In this document: positions 22,024-33,689 of the stretch, piece by piece
Numbering within the stretch: the stretch's first letter is position 1
Layout: each line of letters begins with the position of its first letter
Notes under the pieces: model-generated
The model's input: only the letters and a program-made list of their open reading frames with translations
The model's database searches: none
What the model was told of the DNA's origin: nothing
Program-made: the position numbers and the translations under genes
Assembly: GCA_963969495.1 (NCBI GenBank)
Contig: OZ018320.1
Coordinates: 79,965,748 to 80,029,747 of the forward strand
Direction of reading: 5' to 3'
DNA from: Ceratothoa steindachneri
Taxonomy: Eukaryota > Arthropoda > Malacostraca > Isopoda > Cymothoidae
Length of the DNA stretch: 64,000 nucleotides

Positions 22024-23040
22024 TCGTGAGATTTCCTTGCAGGAATCATGTTCATGAAATAATTGTATCTGACTTATTTCAAAAGTATTTTGGTGCTTCA
22101 TCCGAAGCGTTTCCGTGATTGCTGGAAGACTATAACAACTTCATCGTATGAAGCACACAATACATGCGTTTCTTGGAAAGAAGCTGTGCTTAGTTTCTTT
22201 TTTCAAGAACAGTTGAAATGTCATCAGCCTCGAGCAGATTACAAAGAACTTTTGCAACTACCAGTTGCATATTTAGGGGGTGACACAGAAAGCTTTACTT
22301 TCAAACAACCTGGGGCACAACATCGGGCACTTTGGATGGCAAAGGTTATTTATTCAATTGAAATTGTACTCTTCAAGTCGTAATTTAAAATGACCAAGAA
22401 TGACAAGTCGAGCGATTTACACAGTTTGTTGTACAGTATTAGGTTCCAAACTGGTTTACATCTTCGACTGCATCCACTGCTCCACGAAAGGACTTAGAGT
22501 ACTTGCAAAGTTTCCTAATATCTGAAGATAAGAAACTTGCTTCTGTCCAGCAAAGCACTTGGTCGTCACCTTTGGTATCTAAGCGAAGAACTTTGTCCCT
22601 TGCCTCCATGGATGAAGGTGTCACTCTAGATTTGAAGAGAAAGATGGCTGCAGCATTGCAAAATCTTGGTTCACAGCATCCAGAGAAACGATATATACTT
22701 GGAGAAAAATAGAGTATCTCAAACAAAACTCTTGCTGACTTCGTGACTAAATTAAGTCGACTTTACTTTACGAAATTGTCATTCAATTCCTCATTTTTAG
22801 AAGTAGACTCATCAGAATGGAGTGAAAGAAATGACTATCAAACATTAAAACAATATACTCGTACTATGAATGTTATCAATGACAATGCAGAGAGAACTGT
22901 AGCCTTGATTGAGAGCTATAATAATCATCTTACCAAAAATGAAGATCAGCTTCAGTACCTTCTACAGGTGGTCGAATGTCACAGAGAAAAATTTCCCAAA
23001 ACTACAAAATTTGCATTGAAGAAATGCATTAGCAATTAAC
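22024..23040 (+). pseudogene. Second relic of the uncharacterised transposase-like family
   Basis: In order on the plus strand: CRNHVHEIIVSDLFQKYFG (22037-22095), DYKELLQLPVAYLGGDTESF near 22240-22300, HRALWMAKVIYSIEIVLF near 22320-22376, LDLKRKMAAALQNLGSQHP near 22627-22683. Then come NDNAERTVALIESYNNHL near 22878-22931 and LLQVVECHREKFPK near 22960-23000. The blocks match the relic at 3960-5118 in type and order. This copy keeps the C-terminal half better and lacks the N-terminal half. Stops near 22382 and 22711 break it. Confidence 0.55.
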
Positions 23041-23346
23041 AAAACAAGCTGAGTTCATTGAAAAACACCATGAAATAGGCCTCCTGGAGATACCACATTA
23101 AAAATAACGCGGCTATTAGAGTTACCTCATGGGTGGTGTGGAGAAGAGGCAAAACGTCAAACTTTTAAGCTTTGTGGCACTACTAAAATTGTTTTTATGG
23201 GAAGCCTCACACTTTGCATGGGTGAGCCTAAGAATTTCTTAAGTATGAAAAATCGCCTCTATAGATTTGGGTCAAACGTTAATAAAAAACTCCATCTGTT
23301 TTTTTACTTCCTCCACCCATTATCACCTATACTTCGGAAATCTAAC

Positions 23347-23349
<3 letters not shown>

Positions 23350-23431
<82 letters not shown>
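23350..23431. repeat. (TA)n microsatellite
   Basis: TA array with one TTA interruption near its end, about 60 bp outside the 3' end of the minus-strand LINE. Confidence 0.95.
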
Positions 23432-23479
23432 GAATTTATATAAATAAGTGAATTAGAACTGACGTACCGAAAAAATGGT

Positions 23480-26288
23480 ACACTTATGCAAACCCTACAA
23501 GAAAAGACAAAATTACAACTCATCAGAGAAAGAAGAAGATAAGATATGATAAGATAGCATAAAGTTAGAATGTGCAGAGAAGAATAGGATAGATAGAAAA
23601 CATTGTGTAAAATGTGTGTGTGTTGATGGGATGGTAGTGAATGTAGGATGATACATGAACGTGATATTTTGAGGATGATAATGATTTGTGCCAGGTTGCC
23701 TGGCTAACGCTTTCCTCTTTGTTTTTTATTTTGCTTTCTGATACGATGTGTGTTGTGATTTATTAGCATTCGAGCCTTTGTTTTGATTTTACTCAATTGA
23801 GCATCTCTCTCTTTCTTTTTATTATTTGTTTTTGTTTTATTATTATTTTCAAGCTTATTTCGCTTGTTTGCAGTGTTTTAATTGTTTTTTCTTATATTCT
23901 GCATCGGGGTTCTCATTTGATTGTCAATTTCGGTTTGTCTTCTCTAAGTGTGGTTATATCTATTTTAGTAATTTGGTCTTCGTTCTATAAATGTCTTTAT
24001 TTATAGATCGGAATGATGTCCGTTAAAGTCCTTTTTAGACTTCCGTCGAATCTTCGTTTGTATCGAGTCCGGCGGTTCGGTTTATTTCGTTTTGCGGTGT
24101 TATATTTTTTATATTTTCCCATATCTTTTTTGCACGATTTTGTAAGACTATGTTTAGAGGTTTTATTTCAGTTCTTGTGTGGAGTACTTCTGATGGTATA
24201 TAGTCCTGTATTCTTGAGTTCGTATTTTTTTATTATTTGTGTGTTGCTTAGAGTATTTAGCGGTTATATCGGGTACAGAAGCTTTGGATGGACAAAGGTC
24301 TAATATAGTTTCCTTTTGTGCCTGTTTGAAAGATTACGAAATCTGTACAGCGCTGACAAGGTTATTTTTGCATCGGTGATTTTTTATGATAAATGGGAGT
24401 TATACCCAGTTGACGTCAGTTTTAGACCGAGAACACGTCCTGTTGTGGAGTATGAATATGTCTCTCCATTTACTCGTTCAGCGGCTGTTTTCTTTCTGTT
24501 TATTGCTCTAAGTTTGAAATTTTCTTTGTTGGTTTTTATTTTGTTCCTTTTCTCGTAGTTGTTTAAGCTTTTTATCTCCCTTGCTGTTCTTTGGGCAATA
24601 TCTCTGGGATTCTGCCTTTCGCTGTGGATTATCTGTGTGATGTCATCCGCTAATTGGATGTACATCGCGCCTTCCTCGGTTGTAAGTGGAATGTCCCTCT
24701 TATATACGCTATATAACTGGGGAAAGGCATTTCCCCTGGGAGATACCTGCTTGTAAGGCCAATGGGACACCCGTTCGGCCGTTTATATGGAGTGCGGCTT
24801 TTCGTTCGTCCAGGTAGTTGCATAACTTTTTGCACAGGTTTACTTCCAAATCAAGGCTACAGGTTTTGGCTTTTTAACCGAGCAACCACACCTTGTCGAA
24901 GGCTTTAGCAACATCGCGGAGTATTAGATCTGCTCTGTTGCCTCGCGCTGCTTCCCTAGCGAATTTTTACTGTTATGATCGTAAGTGCGGTTCCCACTCC
25001 TCGCTTGCTCCTGAACCCATGCTGTTGCGACTTGTAGAGGTTGTTATGATTAAGGTATTGATTAATCTCTCATTTAGGAGCTTTTCAAAGAATTTTACTA
25101 GAAACTCTAGTAGCGAGATTGGGCGGTAGCTTTCGACTCGTTGTTTAGGTTTGCCCGGTTTCGCTAGGAAGATCATCTTCGCCGTTTTAAATGCTTGGGG
25201 AAAGTACCCAATATTAAGGCAAGCATTCAAGATCCTCACTACTGACCTATGTATGTTTTCCTGAGCATTAATGATTGGTTCCTTCGTTATGCCACTTTGA
25301 CCTGGTGCTTTTTGCTTGAATGATTCTATGGCTAATAAGTATTCAGCCATTGTAAAGAGCCTCCCTTCCACCACGAGGCGCATAGTCCACCATCAACACT
25401 CCTTCAGAATCCCAGAAGATGGTGTCCATGATCTTCCCGGCTGAGGGTTGGGTCCGTAACTTGATGGGATTAAATTTGGTCTCATGTTTTCCTCTATGTT
25501 CACCGTTGTGGTCTGTGTGGATAGTGTTGCGGTGTTTCCACTTGCAGTTGATGCAGCGTAAAAGGTATTTCTCCTTCTTTTTTCTGTGCTAATTTCGAGT
25601 TTTTTCTTTTGTATTAGCTGCTTCTTTCTGTAAGCATTTCTTTACCGTGCTCCTGCATTGGTCCCACCTGTGGTCTTGGCTTGCGCATTCGGAGAATGCA
25701 TTTCCTTTGTAATTGCAGTCTTTGGTCGGATGTTTATCGAGGGCATAGCATGTGAAGCATACCGTCACGGAGACAAATATCTTCCTCTCGATTGAATCGG
25801 GTGAGATTTTAGTATAGAAGCAAGCAGTCCCTGTTCCGAGGCTTTTTTGGACATTTATGTAGATTTAAATATTACTTTGAAGACATAGTTGTGCTCTTCT
25901 CTATTTTAGTTTTTAAATTTGATTATCTATTCGATCTTTGCCCAATCCTCTTCTTTTTCGAGTTCTTCCTTGATTTGTTTTTGAGTATTCTCACCGACCC
26001 TGGTGTTGATTCGTCTGCAGATCACGGATCTTTTCGTTTGTACGCCCAGAGGGGTCCGAGGTGCGAGTCCTACTTTTCCAATTTCTTTGCTGCGTTTTCG
26101 TTCAGAAGGAGATCCAGGTCCTTTTATGTGTCGCATGGCACCACATAACCGTTGTTCTGGTCTTTTAGTCTAAGGAATATGACTCCAATATCAGTGTAGA
26201 TACTTCTTAGTGCCATTTCGCGAGATAGTTTCTCCCGGCCAGGAAGGATGCGAAGGTAAACCCTCTTCACTCCTTCACGGTCGTCCAT
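23480..26288 (-). pseudogene. LINE (Jockey/CR1-like) with ORF1 zinc knuckle and RT, endonuclease region missing
   Basis: Minus strand. ORF1 starts at 26288 (MDDREGVKRVYLRILPGREK). Its gag-like zinc knuckle reads VCFTCYALDKHPTKDC near 25760-25710, followed by ECASQDHRWDQC. The RT frame 25383-24973 holds ILNACLNIGYFPQAFKTAKM and ESYRPISLLEFLVKFFEKLL, and the frame 24770-24384 holds YIQLADDITQIIHSERQN with the catalytic ADD. The AP endonuclease expected between ORF1 and RT is absent; a mariner scrap (25374-25485) lies in its place. 23480-24000 is decayed C terminus and 3' untranslated sequence, homologous to 16465-16870. Many stops. Confidence 0.75.
25374..25485 (-). mobile_element. Mariner transposase scrap inside the minus-strand LINE
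   Basis: A minus frame reads ETKFNPIKLRTQPSAGKIMD, then TIFWDSEGVLMVDYAPR. This is the mariner block around the second catalytic Asp (VFWD..G..L.D). Only about 110 bp remain. It sits where LINE endonuclease coding should be. Confidence 0.65.
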
Positions 26289-26538
26289 TTTATCTCATTA
26301 GAGCCTCCTTCTTCTTTTGGTTTTTTTCTTCTTTGTACTTATTGATTTGCCTGGGATGAAAGTATGTTAAATATTTGAATGAGAATGATTCCCCAGACCC
26401 CACAATTTTTAGCGTAGTCGGTATATCTGCCTGGATGAAGATGATGGATGAATAAAATGATGGACCCGGGAAGGCCCTCAAGAAGGATGACTCATGGCGG
26501 AATTGATGATGGGTGGTGATTGAATCAACTACCACCAC

Positions 26539-27148
26539 CCGGGGTGATGCCTATTCTGGGGTTTGGGTATCGAGGCTGCTTCCACCTCACATAGAGACGG
26601 CTTTACGTCCCTCTACGATCACTGCCGGTCCATCAGGGATATAGAGAACTCTTCCCCTATGGTTTTGGCTTCACCTCTTATCCAGGGTGCCCATGACGGA
26701 ATGATCCACAGTAGGCTAGTCCACAAACCTGCTTTCCCAACCGCCTCGAATTATGCCTTGTCAAGCGACGGGCATAGTTCGAACTAGGTTATTAATGGCA
26801 GTACACACGGTTACGCCTTAGAAGGTGAGAGCGGAGGGGGTGATGAGTTTAGATAGCCATAGAATTAATTATGACTACCTGGTATAAATCTCTTTTTTAA
26901 GTCCCACGTAGGAGAAAAGGATGGCGTTGGAGAGAGGTAGATTTTTTCCGTAAAGATTGATGTGCAAAAATGCACTTGTAATTCTCTGATCTTCTTTCTT
27001 CTCCAAAAGGTCAGGCGTTAAACCCTTGGATTGATGAACATTCCAAGGAGGAATTAAGCACGGAATAATGAAAAACCAGTAATGGGCGAATGTTAAAGAG
27101 ATCGTCAAATTTAAAAACAAACAAGAAAACACCGATTATACACACAAT
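26539..27148. other. No gene recognised between two divergent LINE copies
   Basis: Spacer between the ORF1 start of the minus LINE and the ORF1 start of the plus LINE. Contains no recognised frame. Confidence 0.4.
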
Positions 27149-30100
27149 GTTTAAAATCAACTTTGGTGACACATCAATGGTCAAGAAAGCGAAGGAGGTT
27201 GGGCTCCAGCTTTTTAATATCAAGATCAGCAGGGAGCAGATTGAGAGGTAGGAGTTCTACCCTATCCAATTATGTTTTCCCAGCTATAAAATGGAAGCTC
27301 ACGTAACAAAAGAATGACAAGAGACCCAAGAGATATGTTTTACGTGCAGTGAACCTGATCACAATTGTAAAAGTGCAAGAGCCCTCGCGAATAGTGCGCG
27401 AACTGCAGGAAAGGCCGCCGATCTATGGCGATGGCCTGCCCCATGAAAAAAGAGCTAATGAAAATATTATGCAACAAAGTAAGGAGGAAAAAACTACAAA
27501 GGCAAATACAACCTACGCGCAAGTCGTAAAGGTGGTATAATCTGAGGCAGAATCCAAGAAAACATATCTCAGAATCGTGAACGGAGAATCAACAAAAATA
27601 TTGATGTGCATCTTGTATGCACACGTCATAAATCCAACACAGACAGGTTCATTTGGCAGAGAAATAAACCAGATGCTCGCCCGGAACGGCATGAATCATA
27701 TGTGATTCACGGACGATCCCCTATCAAGAAATGTCCTTCAACTTCAAATATTCCCAAAACAAACGACTGGACAGGCACAGGAGTAGTAAAACGAAGAGGC
27801 AAAACCAAAGGAACGGAATAATATACCAGATTCGAGAGTAGAGGTAAGAAAGGAAAGGGAGGTTGCTGCCAAATTGGCAAACACCTCAAAGAAGAGGGAA
27901 GAAACGGAATCACCGGATACCACAGACACCTCGGACTCTTCAGACTCTCCTAAAGATGGACACCCGAAGAAAGGAGAGCAAGAGACTAAGAGACCGCTCG
28001 ATCCAGACGAGATTAACCTCTCAATATACGCATCCGAGCAGGTCCCCCTTCCAAAAGACATAGATGCCAACAAAATATTCGTCGTCATCAAACAGAAGTT
28101 CTATAGGTGAGAGTATGAAGAGGAGTGCGAGGAAGAAACTGTCGAAAAGGCCCTCTTCAATCATAATGATAAATTCTATAGGGATACATATGAAGAGCTT
28201 ACCTGGGCAGACTTCAGGAAAAAAAGAAAGAGAAAAAGCGTCCTACCACCAAGAGACACTAGAAACCAGAAAGAAGAATGGACAACCTGACGCAAAATAG
28301 TGACGCTCAACGTAGATGGATGAGAAGTCAAAGCTACCGTGTATGGAAATATATTTCATGTACACGACCCCGACATCATTTTAATAACGGAGCACGGTAT
28401 CAACACAACATTTTGTCAACTGAAGATACCGGGTTACAAAGTTGTCACAAAAAACATCCTCAAGAGAGGTTTGACGGTGCTGCCGTTGTCATCAAAAGGA
28501 ATCTCTCGTTCAGACGCCTGTCAGAACTGGACGAGTCATTTGTGGACAATCTCGTGATAGCGGCTGCATATCAACCACCTCGACGAGTGTACCTGCACAT
28601 CAAGAATTTCTACACTTTGTTTGGCCACGGCAGAATTGCATTCATTGGGGCTGACCTCAACGCCAGAGGCCAAACAGCTGGCTATGGGAACAAAAACAAC
28701 AGAGGTTATAACTTGGAAATGATTATGCGACGGAAGAACATCCAGAGAATAGGACCAGACTTTCCGACCTATATTACCTCTCGGGCAGCAACAATGCCCG
28801 ACATAATCATGACAAGTGACGGCTTCCCTTTCAAGCACCATAGCGAGCCAGAGCCAACAGTTCCCAGCGAACATATAGTGATCTTGTCCACCATCTCACT
28901 CGCACCGATCCAACTTCCGGTCCCTGTTGGCAAAAGCTACAATTCGGTTAAATGGGACCGCTACAGAAAAATCCTTAGAGGATTAGAATCAGCGGACGTA
29001 ATCGGAGCAACACTAGAGGAGATCGAGGAGGAGCTGGAGAGGATAACATTCTTCATCACGGAGGCTGAACACGAGTGTACCTATGAAACGGTACAAAACT
29101 CTTCCACCACTCAGATAGACCTAGGAGATGAAAGATATCGTTAGGAAGCATGGGGAGATAGGTGTATGAAGTGATCAGAAGAGCATGTACGAATCGGGAG
29201 CGAAGCTCGCTGCTACGATGCCTGAGGGAAGCGCTTAGGCAGACTATAAACCAGCAACAGTCTGAAATCTGTGACATCCTAATAGCCAGGGTAGACAGCA
29301 ATGTGACCTCGGAAAATTTTTGGCGACTAGAGAGGAAACTAAAAGGCCTTCCAAGTTGAGAAAAGACCCGTATTAAGTAGGGCAATGAATACTTAGAGGA
29401 TCCGGCAATCCTGGGGGAAAGTTCCGAAAATTTTGGGAAGGAAATCTTCTCAAAAACACCTGAGGATGCTCCTGAATTCGACACTGAATTCGAAGAACAG
29501 CTGATTGAAGATCTTAACCGGATTATACATTGAACACACAATCAAAAAATCCTATGTGGACGAAGGGAGGGAGATGGCGGTCCATGGCCGACTAGTTACA
29601 ACTGAAGAGGTCATGGCAACCATGCAAGCCGTTAATGAAAAGGCCCTAGGCTGGACGGGCATCACTAAAGTAACTTGTTGCATGCCACCCTGAATACGAG
29701 CTACTTCCCCAACGGTCTAAAAATGGCCAATATCATTTTTATACATAAAGAGAAGAAGCCCCCCGATTAACTAGCAGACTACAGGCCAATATGCTACCTT
29801 GAGTTTGTAGGCAAATTCTAAGAGAAGCTTCTAGCTAACAGGCTACAAGACCAGCTAACCGAGTTGGAAGCTCACAACCCTCGTCAACACGGGTTATGCA
29901 AGAGAAGGGATATTGATACAGCCGAAAAACTCGCCCGCTGTAAATCTGAAGGTAAATACTTTGACGTGCTGATGCGAGATGTTCAAAAAGCCTTCGGTAA
30001 AGTTTGGCTGAGAGGTCTACAATACAAGATCTTAGACCTCTAGCTAAACCCTATCCTAGAAAGGGTCCTCTGTGATTACATCAGGGAGAAAGACCCCAAA

Positions 30101-31046
30101 TCTCGATCACGGGCTACATAGGAAGGACCAAGTTCGAACTTGAGGCGGGAGTTCCACAAGGTAGCTGTCTGAGTCCACTGTTGTACCTAGTGTACACACT
30201 GGACTTACACTCTCCATTTGACGAGAATGTAATGTATCTGCAGTTTACAGATACATCACTCAAATCATCCACAGTTCCTATAGTACGCTGAAGTTCAAGC
30301 AAGGAAGACAGCTGCCGAAATCGAAAACATCAAGTGATTCGAGAAAATGTGGAAGATTAAGACCAACCGCCGAAAGTTCTCAATCCTTCCAGTTAGCCAC
30401 CGGAAACAGGATGACGACATAGCTGACGATGAATTATACCCAAATCCCGACGAGGGTTAAAGCATTGGTCTGTACATAACCTCAACAGAGTATAAGACAC
30501 ACATCAACAACAGAATATCCCTAGCCAAGAGAGAGCTTGGAAAACTTTAAGGTTCAAAAGTCTCAGCGCCAACAACATCAAGAAGCTATATACTGCCCTG
30601 CTACGCTGTAAAATAATATACCCGTTAGTGTTAAAGATGATCTTTAGTTCTACCTCTCTCAGAGAGATGCAGAGAGTTCAGAACAAAGATGCCATGCTGA
30701 TAGCTGGCGCACTTAGGATCGACCGTATTTGGCAGACAGAGCTGCATGCAATAACAGGACTGAAGCAATTGAATATAGTCCTCCAGAGGCTCGGGAAAAA
30801 GACCTGGGAAAAGGTAGAAGACGATATACTCCCACTTATAGACGCTATCTTCGACATTACATAACCACTAAGGAAGCACGTCACCAGGACAGCCTTATTC
30901 CTAAGCGGAAAAATGTGCTTCCAAGAAGAGCATGTGGTGATCCGATTATGTAATAGGTAGGCTATTGGGACCACATTGCGTGATTCAATAGGCATAGCAA
31001 AAGCTTCCACAAAATGGACGCGCGGTGGCCCTATTAAATCCCAGCC

Positions 31047-31049
<3 letters not shown>
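27149..31049 (+). pseudogene. Most complete LINE (Jockey/CR1-like), family A: ORF1, AP endonuclease and RT
   Basis: ORF1 begins at 27149 (MFKINFGDTSMVKKAKEVG) and has a broken zinc knuckle near 27340-27430. The AP endonuclease follows: KIVTLNVDG near 28298, DPDIILITEHGINTTFC near 28369-28420 (catalytic Glu), AFIGADLNARGQT near 28640-28680, MPDIIMTSDG near 28797, and PSEHIVIL near 28862 with the catalytic His. The frame 28278-29144 covers most of it. The RT is shifted: VANIIFI-like and YRPICYLEFVGK near 29720-29815, RDVQKAFGKVWLRGLQ near 29970-30020. Its last block, LQRVQNK-like, lies near 30670. Stops and shifts are frequent, so it is inactive. It ends next to a (TA)n array. No intact copy is present in the window. 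Confidence 0.8.

Positions 31050-31140
<91 letters not shown>
31050..31140. repeat. Compound (TA)n(TG)n microsatellite
   Basis: About 72 bp of TA, then about 19 bp of GT. It marks the 3' end of the family A LINE copy. Confidence 0.95.
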
Positions 31141-31345
31141 CTGTAAATGGGTAGCAGACCTTTCTATATTTTATATTTTGTTAAAAACAATAGTATATTT
31201 TGCCTCTATTAATTTTCTTCGAAAACTTGCCATTTTTTTTATTACCTTTTTAGTTCATCTTGTAGTTGGTAAACATCTTCTCCTACGTTCATCTCTTTTT
31301 AAATTGAAATCTTTTTGGTAAAAAGCAATCTTGAATTTAATTGCT

Positions 31346-31347
<2 letters not shown>
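31141..31347 (-). repeat. PLE 3'-flank-like repeat between two (TA)n arrays
   Basis: Resembles 17660-17870, the 3' flank of the minus-strand PLE. Shared blocks in order include TTAATTTTC/TTAATTTCC, TTTATT.C.TTTTAGT-like runs, TTCATCTCTTTTAAA and TTTTTGGTAAAAAACAA. No coding sequence remains. Both ends touch (TA)n arrays. Confidence 0.5.

Positions 31348-31408
<61 letters not shown>
31348..31408. repeat. (TA)n microsatellite
   Basis: Pure TA array of about 61 bp. Confidence 0.95.
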
Positions 31409-31411
<3 letters not shown>

Positions 31412-31489
31412 AAAGCGGCCGTTGTAAGTGCGCGCAGGACACACGAATGTATATGAGTAAACCCAGCCAATATAAGAACATAGTGAAGA

Positions 31490-33230
31490 AATCATCTTTG
31501 AAGGCAGATACTTAATTCACCGTCATAATAGTGAGCTGACCCTGCCAAATTTTGGCACTAAATCAGGAAACTCAAAGGATTGGAAAGAAAGGAAAAGGCT
31601 CGGATTAAAGAGAACGGGAAATATATAGAGGATCTGGTGGTTCTGAAGAAAAAAAATCCGAGTATACTGGAAGAATGTCTTGTCCATCACCAAAGAAGAC
31701 AACGAAGAGTTCGACCAGGAATTCGAAGGCCATCTGATTGACGATCTGAATCAGACAATACACTGCACGCATCGACATCACCCTGTCGGACATAGGAAGT
31801 GACCATGGTCGTCCAATAACAACGGGGGATGTCATGTATACTGTGAAAGACTTCAAACAAAAGGCAATAGGCTGGACGGGAATCACCAAAAACGATCTGG
31901 TGAATGCCCCACAGCAGATCACTTAGTAAATCACCAATATCTTCAATGCTTTCCCCAAACACGGGTTACTTCCCCGACTGTCTAAAGGTGGCCAACATCA
32001 TCTTTATCCCCAAGGCTGGTACTACTCCAGATCAACTGGTAAATTACAGGACAATTTCTCTTCTTGAGTTCGTGGGTAATATCTACAAAAACCTCCTAGC
32101 AAACCGGCTCCAAGGCCAGCTAGCCGGACTGGGGGCCCACAACGCCCACCAACACAGGTTCCGCAAGAGGCGAGGAACGGAAATCACCCTCGCTATCCTA
32201 ACGGTGAAAATAGCCTACTGCAAATTCAAAGGGAAATACGTAGACGTGTTGCTGCGTGATGTACAAAAGGCTTTCAATAAGGTTTGGCTGAGGGGTTTAC
32301 AATCCAAGATCCTGAACCTTCTGCTGAACCCAATCCTGGAAAGGGTCCTCTGTGATTATATCATAAGAGAAAAGCTCAAATCTCCATCGAGGGCTTCACA
32401 GGACCTGAATTCAAACTTGAGGCGGGACTTCCCCAAGGAAGCTGTCAGAGTCCGTTGCTCTACCTCGTTTACACAATAGACCTCTCTGCACCGATACAAG
32501 ACGACAAGATGTATCTGCAGTGTGCATATAACATCACTAAAATCGTCTCTAGTTCTTATAGGAACGCCGGGGTTTAAGCAAGGGATACACCTAGCGAAAT
32601 AAACAACATAAACAGATACGAAAAGTTATGGAAAATAAAGACTAACCACCAAAAATTCCAAGTAATCCCAATGAACCCTCGGTAAAAAAGACAACTTCAT
32701 TGTGAAGGACGACCTTTACTCGTACTCAGAAGCTGGTAATGTCCTGGGTTTACGTTTTACCAAGTCTGGATACAAAACTCGCATCAACACCACAGTCTCC
32801 CTAGCCAATAAGCAACTTCGGAATTATAGGTTCCGAGAGTTTAACGCGCCAAACAAGAATAAGTTAGATACTGCCTTGGTACGCTCCGTCCTAGTTTACT
32901 CGGCAGTGGTAACGCAGATGGAAAAATGTACCTCTCACAGGACGATGCAAAGAGTACAAAACAAAGTTACCATGCTAAAAGTTGGCACTAGAAGAAACTA
33001 CCGTATTAAGCAAACAGTCTTGCACGCAAGAGCAGGGCTAAAGCCAATTAATATGGAAATTCAAAGACTAGGGAGAAAGACATGGGAAAAGATAGAAAGA
33101 ACGATAATTCCTACGTTAGACAATGACAACATAGTGATCCTGCAACAGAAGCAACACAAAGTTGCAAGGTCATCATTATTCCCGAGCGGGAGAAGTGATC
33201 AATCAGTTATTTAAATAACCAGAATTGACA
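31490..33230 (+). pseudogene. LINE family A, 5'-truncated second copy (linker and RT)
   Basis: Starts in the region between endonuclease and RT (TTGDVMYTVKDFKQKAIGWT near 31825). The frame 31904-32479 (191 codons) holds TGYFPDCLKVANIIFIPKAG, NYRTISLLEFVGNIYKNLL, then VLLRDVQKAFNKVWLRGLQS with the first catalytic Asp region. The ADD motif region near 32510-32540 is disrupted. The C-terminal frame 32702-33214 (170 codons) is open and holds YSEAGNVLGLRFTKSGYKT, ALVRSVLVYSAVV and TMQRVQNKVTML. Its blocks are closer to 27149-31049 than to the next copy at 33690. The absent endonuclease fits ordinary 5' truncation during reverse transcription. Confidence 0.8.
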
Positions 33231-33689
33231 AATACAATAACAGGACCGGAAAAACCCAGCATGAAGAACTACCGAATTAGACTAAAAACGAAAACAAGTC
33301 GACTACATAAATAGATAAAAATATGAACAATAAAAAGAACGGAAATGCCCTCTAAAGGAAAAGGAAACAAGAAATAAACAAAGTGAATAAAATCAATTTA
33401 AAATAAAAAACCAAAAGAGACGAAGATCCAACCAAAAGAAAAAGAAATAAAAAGTAGAAACTTAATTAAAATAAAACAAAAAATAAACAAAAGTGGCGAA
33501 GTGCCCCAAAAATAAAAATAGAAATAAATAAAAATAAAATAAAATAGACGAAAATAAAAAATAGAAAAAGAGGCGAAATACCCACAAAAAATTACCCTCA
33601 CAACCAGGGCAACTAAAACTCTTTCCCCCTATCACACTTACCACACACTTAACTACTTAGTTTATCACAAATCACAATGATTAGCAAAA
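33231..33689. other. A-rich, low-complexity 3' untranslated sequence of the LINE
   Basis: Very A-rich (AAATAAAAATA-type runs), no frame of interest. Probably the 3' tail of the family A copy ending at 33230. Confidence 0.5.

Noticed and set aside
24013..24303. 96-codon hydrophobic plus frame that could suggest a membrane protein
   Set aside because: Opposite strand of the decayed LINE C terminus; Phe/Leu/Ser richness comes from T-rich sequence.
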